Below, piece by piece: positions 15,629-22,316 of a stretch of DNA of 22,316 nt. The stretch lies in contig JAEWBY010000101.1 in NCBI GenBank assembly GCA_023390905.1, positions 1-22,316 on the forward strand, in the 5' to 3' direction. The position numbers were made by a program, and so were the translations under genes. The first letter of the stretch is position 1. Every line of letters begins with the position of its first letter. The notes beneath the pieces are model-generated. The model saw only the letters and a program-made list of their open reading frames with translations. It had not been told where the DNA came from and did no database searches. Source of the stretch: Pseudomonadota bacterium. Lineage in GTDB: Bacteria > Pseudomonadota > Gammaproteobacteria > Xanthomonadales > Xanthomonadaceae.

Positions 15629-16171
15629 TCAGCGATCCAGCGGCAGGCGGATGTCCGTCAGACGCCAGCGCAGGCCCTGCCGCGTGAACACGCAGACGAT
15701 CGGGTCGCCCGATGCGTCATGCACGGTCGCGGTGAAGCGCGAGGCCGATTCATAGCGCAGTTGGGCGTTCTTCAGCGGATCGGCGGGCACGGCCGGCGCG
15801 TAGGTGTCGCCACCGACGGTTTCGCCGATGGCCTGTTTCCACATCGAGCGGCCCTGCAGCAGCGCAGCGATGCCCAGCGGCGTGACCAGCGTATCGACGC
15901 TGCGACCGAGCGCGCCGTTGGCAACGGACAATGCGAACGCGCCGAACACGTTGGATTGAACTTCCGGCCCGGCGCGACGGGCCAGATAATCTTCCGCCTG
16001 CGCACGCAGGTTGACGCGCAGCGCCGGAAAATCCACGTGCCGCTCCAGCTTGGCCGTGTCCTGCTCGGCCAGCGCATCGCGGATGCCGTGGATGGCCAGA
16101 TACGGACCGGCAGCCACGTAGCCGGCCAGCCCCAGCACGATCAGAAGCACCAGCGCGATCCACTTCTTCAT
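15629..16171 (-). CDS. DUF2939-family membrane-anchored protein, last gene of the kynurenine/sbcB train
   Basis: A 180-residue protein with an N-terminal membrane helix (MKKWIALVLLIVLGLAGYVA, also readable as an uncleaved signal) followed by PYLAIHGIRDALAEQDTAKL and ERHVDFPALRVNL, the characteristic beginning of DUF2939 proteins. Function is unknown for the family. The bulk is predicted periplasmic. Its ATG shares one base with the stop codon of the DUF2461 gene (TGATG on the minus strand), so translation is probably coupled. An in-frame start nine codons earlier would overlap the previous gene more and spoil the signal segment. No hairpin terminator is visible in the 21 bases before the convergent neighbour. 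Confidence 0.82.
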   Translation of the reverse strand: MKKWIALVLLIVLGLAGYVAAGPYLAIHGIRDALAEQDTAKLERHVDFPALRVNLRAQAEDYLARRAGPEVQSNVFGAFALSVANGALGRSVDTLVTPLGIAALLQGRSMWKQAIGETVGGDTYAPAVPADPLKNAQLRYESASRFTATVHDASGDPIVCVFTRQGLRWRLTDIRLPLDR

Positions 16172-16857
16172 CAGAATTCCAGATCCAGTGCCGCGCACAG
16201 GTAATCGACGAACGGCGCGAGCGCGACCAGATCGGTGGCGATCGTCTTGCGCAGGCGCGGCCCGGTCATCACGTCATCGTCGAGCGCACGCCAGAAAATG
16301 AAATTGCGGTGCTTGATGTCTTCGATGAACTCGAAATCGGCAGGGAAACCGCGCGGGGGGCGGCTCAGCTTTTCATCCTCGCCGTACTCGAAGCGGCGAC
16401 GCAGCGCAGGCGCATGCGCGGCGGCTTTCCATGCGGATGGGTTGTCGAAGATGAACTGGCGGATGCGGCGCTGCGTGTGCGATTCCGGATGCCAGAGGCC
16501 CGCACCGACGAATGATTCGCCCGGTTGCAGGTGGATATAGAACGAAGGCGCGGCGACCTGCTTGCGACGCTCATGATAGAGCCGCGCGCCCTGCCAGGGC
16601 TTGTAGGGCGATTTGTCGGTGGAATAGCGCGCGTCGCGGTAGATGCGGAACAGCGAGCCGCCGACGGTCCTGGGGTCGGATCGGAAGTGCGTCGAGATCG
16701 CGGCCAGATCCGGCTGCAGATCCACCAGCAGTTGCAGGAACGGCTGCTTGACGTGTTCCTCGTACTGGGCGCGGTGCGCGTTGAACCAGGTCTTGTCGTT
16801 GTTGCGCGCCAGCCCCTTGAGGAACTTGAAACTGGCGTCGGTGAAATAGATCGTCAA
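16171..16857 (-). CDS. DUF2461 (TIGR02453-type) protein, TTG start
   Basis: A 228-residue soluble protein of the DUF2461 family. It begins MTIYFTDASFKFLKGLARNN and continues DKTWFNAHRAQYEEHVKQPF, with later signatures GGSLFRIYRDARYSTDKSPYK, ARLYHERRKQVAAPSFYIHL and QPGESFVGAGLWHPE. The molecular role is unknown. The TTG at 16857 is chosen because the family's conserved region starts there, GGAG lies 8 bases upstream, and the codon overlaps the exonuclease stop as TTGA. A GTG at 16884 would add nine unconserved residues and overlap sbcB by 31 bases. The gene sits between sbcB and the DUF2939 gene with overlaps at both ends, so its expression is tied to both. Confidence 0.88.
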   Translation of the reverse strand: MTIYFTDASFKFLKGLARNNDKTWFNAHRAQYEEHVKQPFLQLLVDLQPDLAAISTHFRSDPRTVGGSLFRIYRDARYSTDKSPYKPWQGARLYHERRKQVAAPSFYIHLQPGESFVGAGLWHPESHTQRRIRQFIFDNPSAWKAAAHAPALRRRFEYGEDEKLSRPPRGFPADFEFIEDIKHRNFIFWRALDDDVMTGPRLRKTIATDLVALAPFVDYLCAALDLEF

Positions 16858-18293
16858 AGCGAATGCTCCAGGTCCTCGCCCCACGCTTGCAGTTGATCCA
16901 GCAACTGCCGCGCGGACGCGTCGATGTCGGGTCGCGCGCGCAGGCGCGCCATTTCCTCGCGGAAGGTATCGAAGCTGTATTCGGACCAGCCGCGATCGGC
17001 GCCCAGGCGTTGCCGGCGGTAATCGTCCCAGCGCTGGCGTTCGCCCGGAGTCAATGAATCGGGCCAGTTGCGCGCGCGATAGCGGAACAGCAGTTCCGGC
17101 AGGCGGGGATCGCGGAAACCGAAGTCCCGCAGGCCCAGCTCCGCAGGTGGGGTGGCGCGCACTTCCGGAAAGCGCCGGCGGTCCCCGTCACCCAGGAAGC
17201 CGCTGTAGAGCGAGGCATCCACGTCCGGCATGTCGAACGCGCGTTCGGCGCCATACACCTGGCGGACCTTCTCGGCCAGCAATGGCCCGTGTGCACGCAA
17301 CCGCGATGCGCGGGCGGCGATGGCGTCGGCGTCGATGCCGAGTCGATCGTAGTCATCCGCGCGCAGGTGCGCCTGCGCCACCAGCACCGGACAGCGGTTG
17401 AGATGGATTTCCTTCAGCGGTACGCGCTGCTCGCCTTCGGGCAGATCCGCGGCGGGCGTGTAGAGCCGATCGGCGATTGCTTCAGCGTCCTGCGACAGCA
17501 GCGCGTCCGGGTCGCCGTCGAGATCGAAGACGATGATGCGGTTGTCGTACTGGGGATGGCGCGCCAGCGGCAGCACCATCGCCGCGCAGAAACGCTGCGC
17601 CGGATAGCGCTGGGAGACGTGCAGCACCGGCGTCATCGCCACCGTGTCCAGCAGGCTGGCGGCGAAGCGCTTGTCGCGCAGGCGCAGCGCGTAGTCCCAC
17701 AGGCGCGGCTGCGATTGCCGCATCAGCCGGCCCATGCCGATGGTCGCGTGCACATCGGACATCGCCTCGTGCGCGTCGCCTTCGCGCACGCCGTTGAGCG
17801 CGGCCAGTTGTTCCAGCTTGAACGAGGCGTGGCCATCCTCGCGGCGCGGCCAGTTCACCCCGTCCGGACGCAGGGCATGCATCAGGCGCATCACGTCCAG
17901 CAGATCCCAGCGCGAGTTGCCGCCGCGCCATTCGCGTTCGTAGGGATCGTGGAAATTGCGGAACAGTCCGTGGCGCACGAACTCATCGTCGAAGCGCAGC
18001 GAGTTGTAGCCCAGCGTGCAGGTTTCCGGCCGCGCCATTTCCTCGGCGATCCGGGCGAACGCATCGGCCTCGCCGATGCCGATCTCGGCGGCGCGCTGCG
18101 GCGTGATGCCGGTGATCAGGGTCGCGGTGGGCGAGGGCAGCAGATCGTCGGCCGGACGCACGAAGAACGTCACCGGATCCTCGATCGGATTGAGTCCGGC
18201 GTCGGTGCGCTGGGCGGCGAACTGGGCGATGCGCGTACGGCGCGGATCGGCGCCGAAGGTTTCCAGATCGTAGAACAGGAAGCTTGCGGTCAC
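16854..18293 (-). CDS. sbcB: Exonuclease I, single-strand 3'-5' DNA exonuclease
   Basis: A 479-residue enzyme that degrades single-stranded DNA from the 3' end in recombination and mismatch repair, close in length to the 475-residue E. coli protein. The DEDDh active site is intact: Asp9 and Glu11 in FLFYDLETFGADP, Asp102 in GYNSLRFDDEFVRHGLF, His174 and Asp179 in DAHEAMSDVHATIG. The C-terminal SH3-like and helical regions, including DASLYSGFLGDGDRR and WPDSLTPGERQRW, are also present. The start is a GTG at 18293 whose last two bases are the first two of the kmo stop codon (GTGA overlap). This gene is therefore embedded in the kynurenine operon, a place where I would not expect it. Confidence 0.95.
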   Translation of the reverse strand: MTASFLFYDLETFGADPRRTRIAQFAAQRTDAGLNPIEDPVTFFVRPADDLLPSPTATLITGITPQRAAEIGIGEADAFARIAEEMARPETCTLGYNSLRFDDEFVRHGLFRNFHDPYEREWRGGNSRWDLLDVMRLMHALRPDGVNWPRREDGHASFKLEQLAALNGVREGDAHEAMSDVHATIGMGRLMRQSQPRLWDYALRLRDKRFAASLLDTVAMTPVLHVSQRYPAQRFCAAMVLPLARHPQYDNRIIVFDLDGDPDALLSQDAEAIADRLYTPAADLPEGEQRVPLKEIHLNRCPVLVAQAHLRADDYDRLGIDADAIAARASRLRAHGPLLAEKVRQVYGAERAFDMPDVDASLYSGFLGDGDRRRFPEVRATPPAELGLRDFGFRDPRLPELLFRYRARNWPDSLTPGERQRWDDYRRQRLGADRGWSEYSFDTFREEMARLRARPDIDASARQLLDQLQAWGEDLEHSL

Positions 18294-19675
18294 GGCATTC
18301 CACTCTGCGCGGGCGTGTCCTGCAGCGGCGCCAGCCTTCGGACGACTTCGGCGTCCAGCCAGTCCCAGTCGATGTCATCGAGATGGGCGTGACCGCGCGT
18401 GGCCTGGATCAACAGTTCGCGCTGCACATGGCTGCGCTGGAACGCCAGCGAATACGGGATGCGCATGAAGCTGACCATCGTGTAATGCGGTACGAAGCGG
18501 CCCGGATGCCGCTCCTGCAAGGCCCGTTCGAGATCGCGCTGCAACAGGAAGGCTGCATCGTCCACCTTGTCGCGCATCTCGATGTAGTTCTCCAGCGCCA
18601 TCGCCTGGATCGCGCTCGCATCGGGCTTGCGTTCGCGTTCGAACGCCGCGAATGCGGCCGCGCGATCCGGTTCGCGTTCCAGATGCGCGGCCAGCGCCAC
18701 GCAATCCTCGAACGCGCAGTTCATGCCCTGGCCGTGGAAGGGCACCATCGCGTGCGCCGCGTCACCGAGCAGCACCGCGCTGCCGCCGATGTGCCAGCGA
18801 TCCAGATACAGCGTGGCGAGCAGGCCGACCGGATTGTGCTCCCAGTCGTCCTGCAGTTCCGGAATCAGCGGCACCGCGTCGGCGAAGTCGCGCTCGAACA
18901 GCGCTCGCGCCTGCGCCGGCGTGCGCACGGTGTCGAAGCCGGGATCGCCTTCATTGGGCAGGAACAGCGTGACCGTGAAGGTCTTTTCGTCATTGGGCAG
19001 GGCGATGCACATGTAGTGCCCTCGCGGCCAGATGTGCAGCGCGTTGGGTTCGATCTGGAAGCCGCCGTCGGGCCCGGGCGGGATTTCCAGTTCCTTGTAG
19101 GAATGATCGAGGAACTCGGTGCGCTCGCCGAGATCGGCGCGCTGCATCATCGCCGCGCGCAATGACGAACCGGCACCGTCGGCGCCGACCAGCGATTCGA
19201 ATGCGTGGCGATGCGTCGAGCCATCGCGCTCATCGATGAAGCAGGCCACGCCCGCGTCGAAATCCACCGCATCCAGCCGCCGATGGAAGTGCAGCGTCGC
19301 GCCTGCGCGCTCGGCCAGATCCAGCAGGGTGATGTTGAGATCGCCGCGGTGCACCGACCAGATGACTTCCGAATCATCGCGACCGTAGCGTTGCAACTGG
19401 GTGTGGCCTTCGCGCGAGTGGACCATGCGTCCGCGCATCATCACCGCCTGCCGCATCACCGCATCGTCGGCGTCGGCCTGCCGCAGCGCATGGCGCCCGC
19501 GTTCGGCGAGGGCCAGATTGATCGAGCGCCCGCCCGCATAACCCTGCACGCGGGGATCGCCGCGTTTTTCGAACACCTCGATCCTCCAGCCCTTGCGCGC
19601 AAGCAGGATGGCGAGCAGCGCACCGGCCAGGCCGGCGCCGATGAGGGTGAGCGAACGGGAGGGAGCGTGGCTCAT
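18290..19675 (-). CDS. kmo: Kynurenine 3-monooxygenase
   Basis: A 461-residue FAD enzyme that hydroxylates L-kynurenine to 3-hydroxykynurenine with NADPH and O2. It has the FAD dinucleotide fold GAGLAG (13-18), GYAGGRSINLALAERG (45-60), GADGAGSS (164-171), and the ribityl motif LLGDAAHAMVPFHGQGMNCA (302-321). Asn363 (ENYIEMRD) and Tyr398 (HYTM) probably match the substrate-pocket Asn and Tyr of the Pseudomonas enzyme. The C-terminus has the expected segment after MVSFMRIPYS. The ATG at 19675 has AGGAG 5 bases upstream, and that AGGAG overlaps the kynU stop codon. The gene lies between kynU and sbcB. Confidence 0.96.
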   Translation of the reverse strand: MSHAPSRSLTLIGAGLAGALLAILLARKGWRIEVFEKRGDPRVQGYAGGRSINLALAERGRHALRQADADDAVMRQAVMMRGRMVHSREGHTQLQRYGRDDSEVIWSVHRGDLNITLLDLAERAGATLHFHRRLDAVDFDAGVACFIDERDGSTHRHAFESLVGADGAGSSLRAAMMQRADLGERTEFLDHSYKELEIPPGPDGGFQIEPNALHIWPRGHYMCIALPNDEKTFTVTLFLPNEGDPGFDTVRTPAQARALFERDFADAVPLIPELQDDWEHNPVGLLATLYLDRWHIGGSAVLLGDAAHAMVPFHGQGMNCAFEDCVALAAHLEREPDRAAAFAAFERERKPDASAIQAMALENYIEMRDKVDDAAFLLQRDLERALQERHPGRFVPHYTMVSFMRIPYSLAFQRSHVQRELLIQATRGHAHLDDIDWDWLDAEVVRRLAPLQDTPAQSGMP

Positions 19676-19683
19676 GCGGTCTC

Positions 19684-20958
19684 CTAGAAACCTTTCCAGG
19701 CTTCGACTTCTTCGACGAAGCGATGGACATCCATGTAACGGTTGTACAAGGGCGCCGGCGAAATGCGGATCACATCGGGTTCGCGCCAGTCGCCGAGCGT
19801 ACCGACGGACGCCAGGTAGTCAAACAGCTCGCGACCGCGCTCGCGGCCGCCGATCACGCGCAGCGACAACTGCGCACCGCGCCGTCCGGGCTCACGCGGC
19901 GTTACGATTTCCAGTGCATCGGAAAGCCGCGCGTCGATCAGGGCTTCGAGCAGGCCGGTGATCTTCTCGGACTTCGCGCGGATGGCAGACATGCCACCGG
20001 CGCGTTCAAACAGGTCAAGCGAGGCGCGCAGCGGCGCCAGGCCAAGGATGGGCGGATTGCTCAACTGCCATCCATCGGCGCCCGCGGTCGGCACGAACTG
20101 CGGGCCCATCTGGAAGCGCGTGCGCTGTTCGTGCCCCCACCAACCGGCAAAGCGCGGCAGATCGGCCTGTGCGTGGCGCTCGTGCACGAAACAGCCCGCC
20201 ACCGCACCCGGACCGGAGTTCATGTACTTGTAGTGGCACCATACGGCGAAATCGGCGTCGCTGTCGTGCAGGTGCACCGGTACGTTGCCGACCGCATGCG
20301 CGAGATCGAACCCCACGCACGCGCCCTGGGCTTTGCCCAGCCGCGCGATTGCCGGCAGATCGAAGGCCTGTCCGGTGCGGTACTGGATGCCCGGCCACAG
20401 CACCAGCGCCAGTCGCGCGCCGTGCTCGCCGATCGCCCGTTCGATCGCGGCCATCGATATCGTGCCGTTGGCTTCATCCGGCTGCACTTCGATCAGATCC
20501 GTTGCCGGGTCGAAGCCGTGGAAACGGATCTGCGATTCGACCGCATGCCGATCCGACGGGAACGCACCGGCTTCGATCAGGATGGCCGGACGTTCGGTGG
20601 TCGGGCGATAGAAGCTCACCATCATCAGGTGCAGGTTGGCGGTCAGCGAGTTCATCGCGACCACTTCCTGCGGCAGCGCGCCGACCACGCGGGCCAGGGG
20701 TTCGCGCACGAGTTCGTGGTAATCCAGCCATTGCGCCGGCGCGGTGAAGTGGCCTTCGACGGCCTGGTTGGCCCATTTGTCGAGCACTTCCTGCACGTAC
20801 TGCCGCGCGCCGCGTGGCTGCAACCCCAGCGAGTTGCCGACGAAGTAGATCTGCTCGTTGTGCTTGTGCCTGGGGATCAGGAATTCATTGCGCAGTGCAC
20901 GCAGCGGATCGGCAGCATCCAGTGCGATGGCATGGGTACGGGACAACAGTTCGGTCAT
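19684..20958 (-). CDS. kynU: Kynureninase
   Basis: A 424-residue PLP enzyme that cleaves 3-hydroxykynurenine to 3-hydroxyanthranilate and alanine (or kynurenine to anthranilate). Motifs include YFVGNSLGLQP (38-48), GAFPSDRHAVESQIRFHGFD (131-150), GFDLAHAVGNVPVHLHD (216-232) with Asp218 facing the cofactor, and the PLP lysine Lys244 in CHYKYMNSGPGAVAG. Family length is about 415-425, supporting the ATG at 20958. The frame stays open into the ACMSD gene, but the extra N-terminus is unlike any kynureninase. No good ribosome-binding site precedes the ATG. It is separated from the ACMSD gene by 97 bases and from kmo by 8. Confidence 0.96.
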   Translation of the reverse strand: MTELLSRTHAIALDAADPLRALRNEFLIPRHKHNEQIYFVGNSLGLQPRGARQYVQEVLDKWANQAVEGHFTAPAQWLDYHELVREPLARVVGALPQEVVAMNSLTANLHLMMVSFYRPTTERPAILIEAGAFPSDRHAVESQIRFHGFDPATDLIEVQPDEANGTISMAAIERAIGEHGARLALVLWPGIQYRTGQAFDLPAIARLGKAQGACVGFDLAHAVGNVPVHLHDSDADFAVWCHYKYMNSGPGAVAGCFVHERHAQADLPRFAGWWGHEQRTRFQMGPQFVPTAGADGWQLSNPPILGLAPLRASLDLFERAGGMSAIRAKSEKITGLLEALIDARLSDALEIVTPREPGRRGAQLSLRVIGGRERGRELFDYLASVGTLGDWREPDVIRISPAPLYNRYMDVHRFVEEVEAWKGF

Positions 20959-21055
20959 GGAAAGGCCGGCGTCAATCGTGTGGAGGCGGAACAGAGGCGG
21001 ATCGATGCGGACTGCACCGTGGAAAGCGGCCGTGGAACGTGATCCAGGATCGCCA

Positions 21056-22066
21056 TCAGTTGAAACGATGGGCGGGCAGGCCGAGCCATTCCAGCGCGGT
21101 GCCGTGGTAGAGGCGCGCCTGGCCGGCTTCATCCAGTTGCAGGGCGGCAATGCCCGCGCCCGGCTCCTGTTCGCCGAGCGGGAACGGGTAATCGGTGCCG
21201 AGCATCACGCGATCGACGCCGACGGTATCGAGCAGATAGCGCAACGCGCGCGGATCGGCGACCCACGAATCGAAGTACACGCGATCCAGATAATCGCGCG
21301 GATTGCGCGGGTTGTCGGTGGCGACCAGATCCGGACGCATATTGAAGCCGTGTTCGATGCGCCCAAGCGTGTACGGAAAACTGCCGCCGCCGTGGGCGAA
21401 GCAGACCTTCAGGCCCGGCAGGCGTTCCAGCACGCCGCCGAAGATCAGGCAGCAGGCCGCGCGCGATTGTTCGGCCGGCATGCCGACCAGCCAGGGCAGC
21501 CAGTATTTCGGCATCGAGGCCGCGCCCATCATGTCCCACGGATGCACCAGCAGCGCGGCGCCCAGTTCGCTGGCGGCCTGGAAGAACTCGAACAGCTCGG
21601 GCGCGTCGAGATTCCAGTCGTTGACGTGGCTGCCGATCTGCACGCCCTGCAGGCCGAGTTGATCCATGCAGCGTTCGAGTTCCTGCACGGCCAGTCGCGG
21701 CGATTGCAGCGGTACCGTGCCGAGCCCGGCGTAATGACGCGGATGATCGCGGCAGGCGGCGGCGGTGTGATCATTGAGCGACTGATGCAGTTCCAGCGCC
21801 TGATGCGGCTTGGCCCAGTAACTGAACATCACCGGCACCGTGCTGATCACCTGGACCTGGACCCCGAAGCGGGCGTAGTCCTCGATCCGCACCTGCGGAT
21901 CCCAGGTCTTGGGCCAGATTTCCCGGAAGAACTTGCCGTCGCGGTAGATGCGGTGGCGGCCGTCGTCGCCGTGGTGGATCACCGGGAAACGGGGATCGCC
22001 GTACTTGCTGGCCAGGTCGGGCCAGTCACGGGGGAGGACGTGGGCGTGGGTGTCGATCTTGAGCAT
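21056..22066 (-). CDS. ACMSD-type amidohydrolase (2-amino-3-carboxymuconate-6-semialdehyde decarboxylase)
   Basis: A 336-residue zinc enzyme of the amidohydrolase superfamily. ACMSD removes CO2 from the ring-opened product of 3-hydroxyanthranilate and so diverts kynurenine carbon to catabolism rather than to quinolinate and NAD. The metal ligands fall as in known ACMSD: His7 and His9 (DTHAHVLP), His175 (LLVHPWDMMG), His225 (CFAHGGGSFPYTLGRIEHGF) and Asp292 (MLGTDYPFPLGE). The full-length match and the adjacent kynU-kmo support ACMSD over other amidohydrolases. It starts at an ATG at 22066 without a ribosome-binding site, six bases after a TAGAAT box, so the message may be leaderless. It lies 35 bases downstream of recN. 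Confidence 0.92.
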   Translation of the reverse strand: MLKIDTHAHVLPRDWPDLASKYGDPRFPVIHHGDDGRHRIYRDGKFFREIWPKTWDPQVRIEDYARFGVQVQVISTVPVMFSYWAKPHQALELHQSLNDHTAAACRDHPRHYAGLGTVPLQSPRLAVQELERCMDQLGLQGVQIGSHVNDWNLDAPELFEFFQAASELGAALLVHPWDMMGAASMPKYWLPWLVGMPAEQSRAACCLIFGGVLERLPGLKVCFAHGGGSFPYTLGRIEHGFNMRPDLVATDNPRNPRDYLDRVYFDSWVADPRALRYLLDTVGVDRVMLGTDYPFPLGEQEPGAGIAALQLDEAGQARLYHGTALEWLGLPAHRFN

Positions 22067-22084
22067 GGCCCGATTCTAGGGCCA
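22066..22084 (-). promoter_or_regulatory. Candidate leaderless promoter and operator before the ACMSD gene
   Basis: On the minus strand TAGAAT (22078 to 22073) matches TATAAT at 5 of 6 positions, and the ATG at 22066 follows after 6 bases, where transcription would begin. No -35 box is convincing. The box sits inside a perfect inverted repeat, TGGCCC-GATTCTA-GGGCCA, which also covers the first base of the start codon. This suggests a regulator site controlling the kynurenine genes. Confidence 0.45.
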
Positions 22085-22101
22085 ATGCGCGCGGGTTGAG
22101 C

Positions 22102-22316
22102 TCAGTGACCGTCCAGCAGCTTCTTCGCCGCGGCGCGGGCTTCCTTGCTGACATCGGCGCCGCCGACCATGCGGGCGATCTCGTCCACGCGCCCGGCGGC
22201 GTCCAGCGCGGCCACCGAGGACTGGGTGATGCCGTCCTGCGCGGCCTTGCTGACACGGTACTGCGCGTGGCCGGCGGCGGCGACCTGCGGCTGGTGGGTC
22301 ACGCACAGCACCTGGC
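22102..22316 (-). CDS. recN: DNA repair protein RecN, C-terminal part (runs off the right edge)
   Basis: The last 71 residues or so of RecN, an SMC-like ATPase of double-strand-break repair. The fragment begins QVLCVTHQPQVAAAGHAQYR, the conserved strand and H-loop of the C-terminal ATPase half, and ends with DEIARMVGGADVSKEARAAA followed by KKLLDGH, typical of RecN C-termini. The start and Walker motifs are beyond the window. It is co-directional with the ACMSD gene, 35 bases away with no terminator, so read-through into the kynurenine genes is possible. Confidence 0.93.
   Translation of the reverse strand, partial: QVLCVTHQPQVAAAGHAQYRVSKAAQDGITQSSVAALDAAGRVDEIARMVGGADVSKEARAAAKKLLDGH

Noticed and set aside
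20959..21055. An extended kynureninase N-terminus reaching into the ACMSD gene
   Set aside because: The extra residues are unlike kynureninases, and the family's usual start coincides with the ATG at 20958.

Overview
The window is GC-rich chromosomal DNA packed with genes. It looks like a member of the Xanthomonadaceae/Lysobacteraceae (Gammaproteobacteria; the Lysobacter, Luteimonas and Stenotrophomonas neighbourhood). This rests on the very long NAD-glutamate dehydrogenase, the short NAD kinase, a kynurenine-pathway operon, and intergenic tandem GGNAGCCG-like repeats of a kind I associate with this family. That placement is inference from gene content, not a database match. I see no rRNA, tRNA, CRISPR array, transposase or prophage gene.

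Left part (1-6720). The N-terminus of an ArsR-type regulator runs off the left edge. It is divergent from an acyl-CoA dehydrogenase gene (250-1398) that has a good promoter and a strong terminator. Next, on the minus strand, is a self-contained drug-efflux operon: TetR regulator, lipoprotein membrane-fusion protein, and RND pump. It starts from a promoter whose -10 box lies inside an inverted repeat (likely the TetR operator) and ends at a hairpin terminator. The operon has no outer-membrane channel gene.

Middle part (6721-15607). A 450-base gene-free stretch holds a large imperfect inverted repeat with a 16-bp perfect palindrome near its centre. The giant NAD-glutamate dehydrogenase gene (5 kb) follows, then NAD kinase, a small exported protein of unknown function, a cytosolic 5'-nucleotidase of the cN-I type, and a spermidine-synthase-like protein. 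All are on the plus strand.

Right part (15629-22316). A minus-strand train of six tightly packed genes reads ACMSD-type decarboxylase, kynureninase, kynurenine 3-monooxygenase, exonuclease I, a DUF2461 protein and a DUF2939 protein. From kynureninase onward they are joined by very short gaps or stop/start overlaps. The C-terminus of RecN lies just upstream, at the right edge. The kynurenine genes degrade tryptophan-derived kynurenine. The ring-opening enzyme HaaO, which makes the ACMSD substrate, is absent from the window.

What stands out is a DNA-repair exonuclease and two uncharacterised proteins translationally chained to tryptophan catabolism, a concentration of NAD(P)-related genes, and the structured intergenic element. 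I found no clear evidence of an entirely new system; most genes belong to known families.
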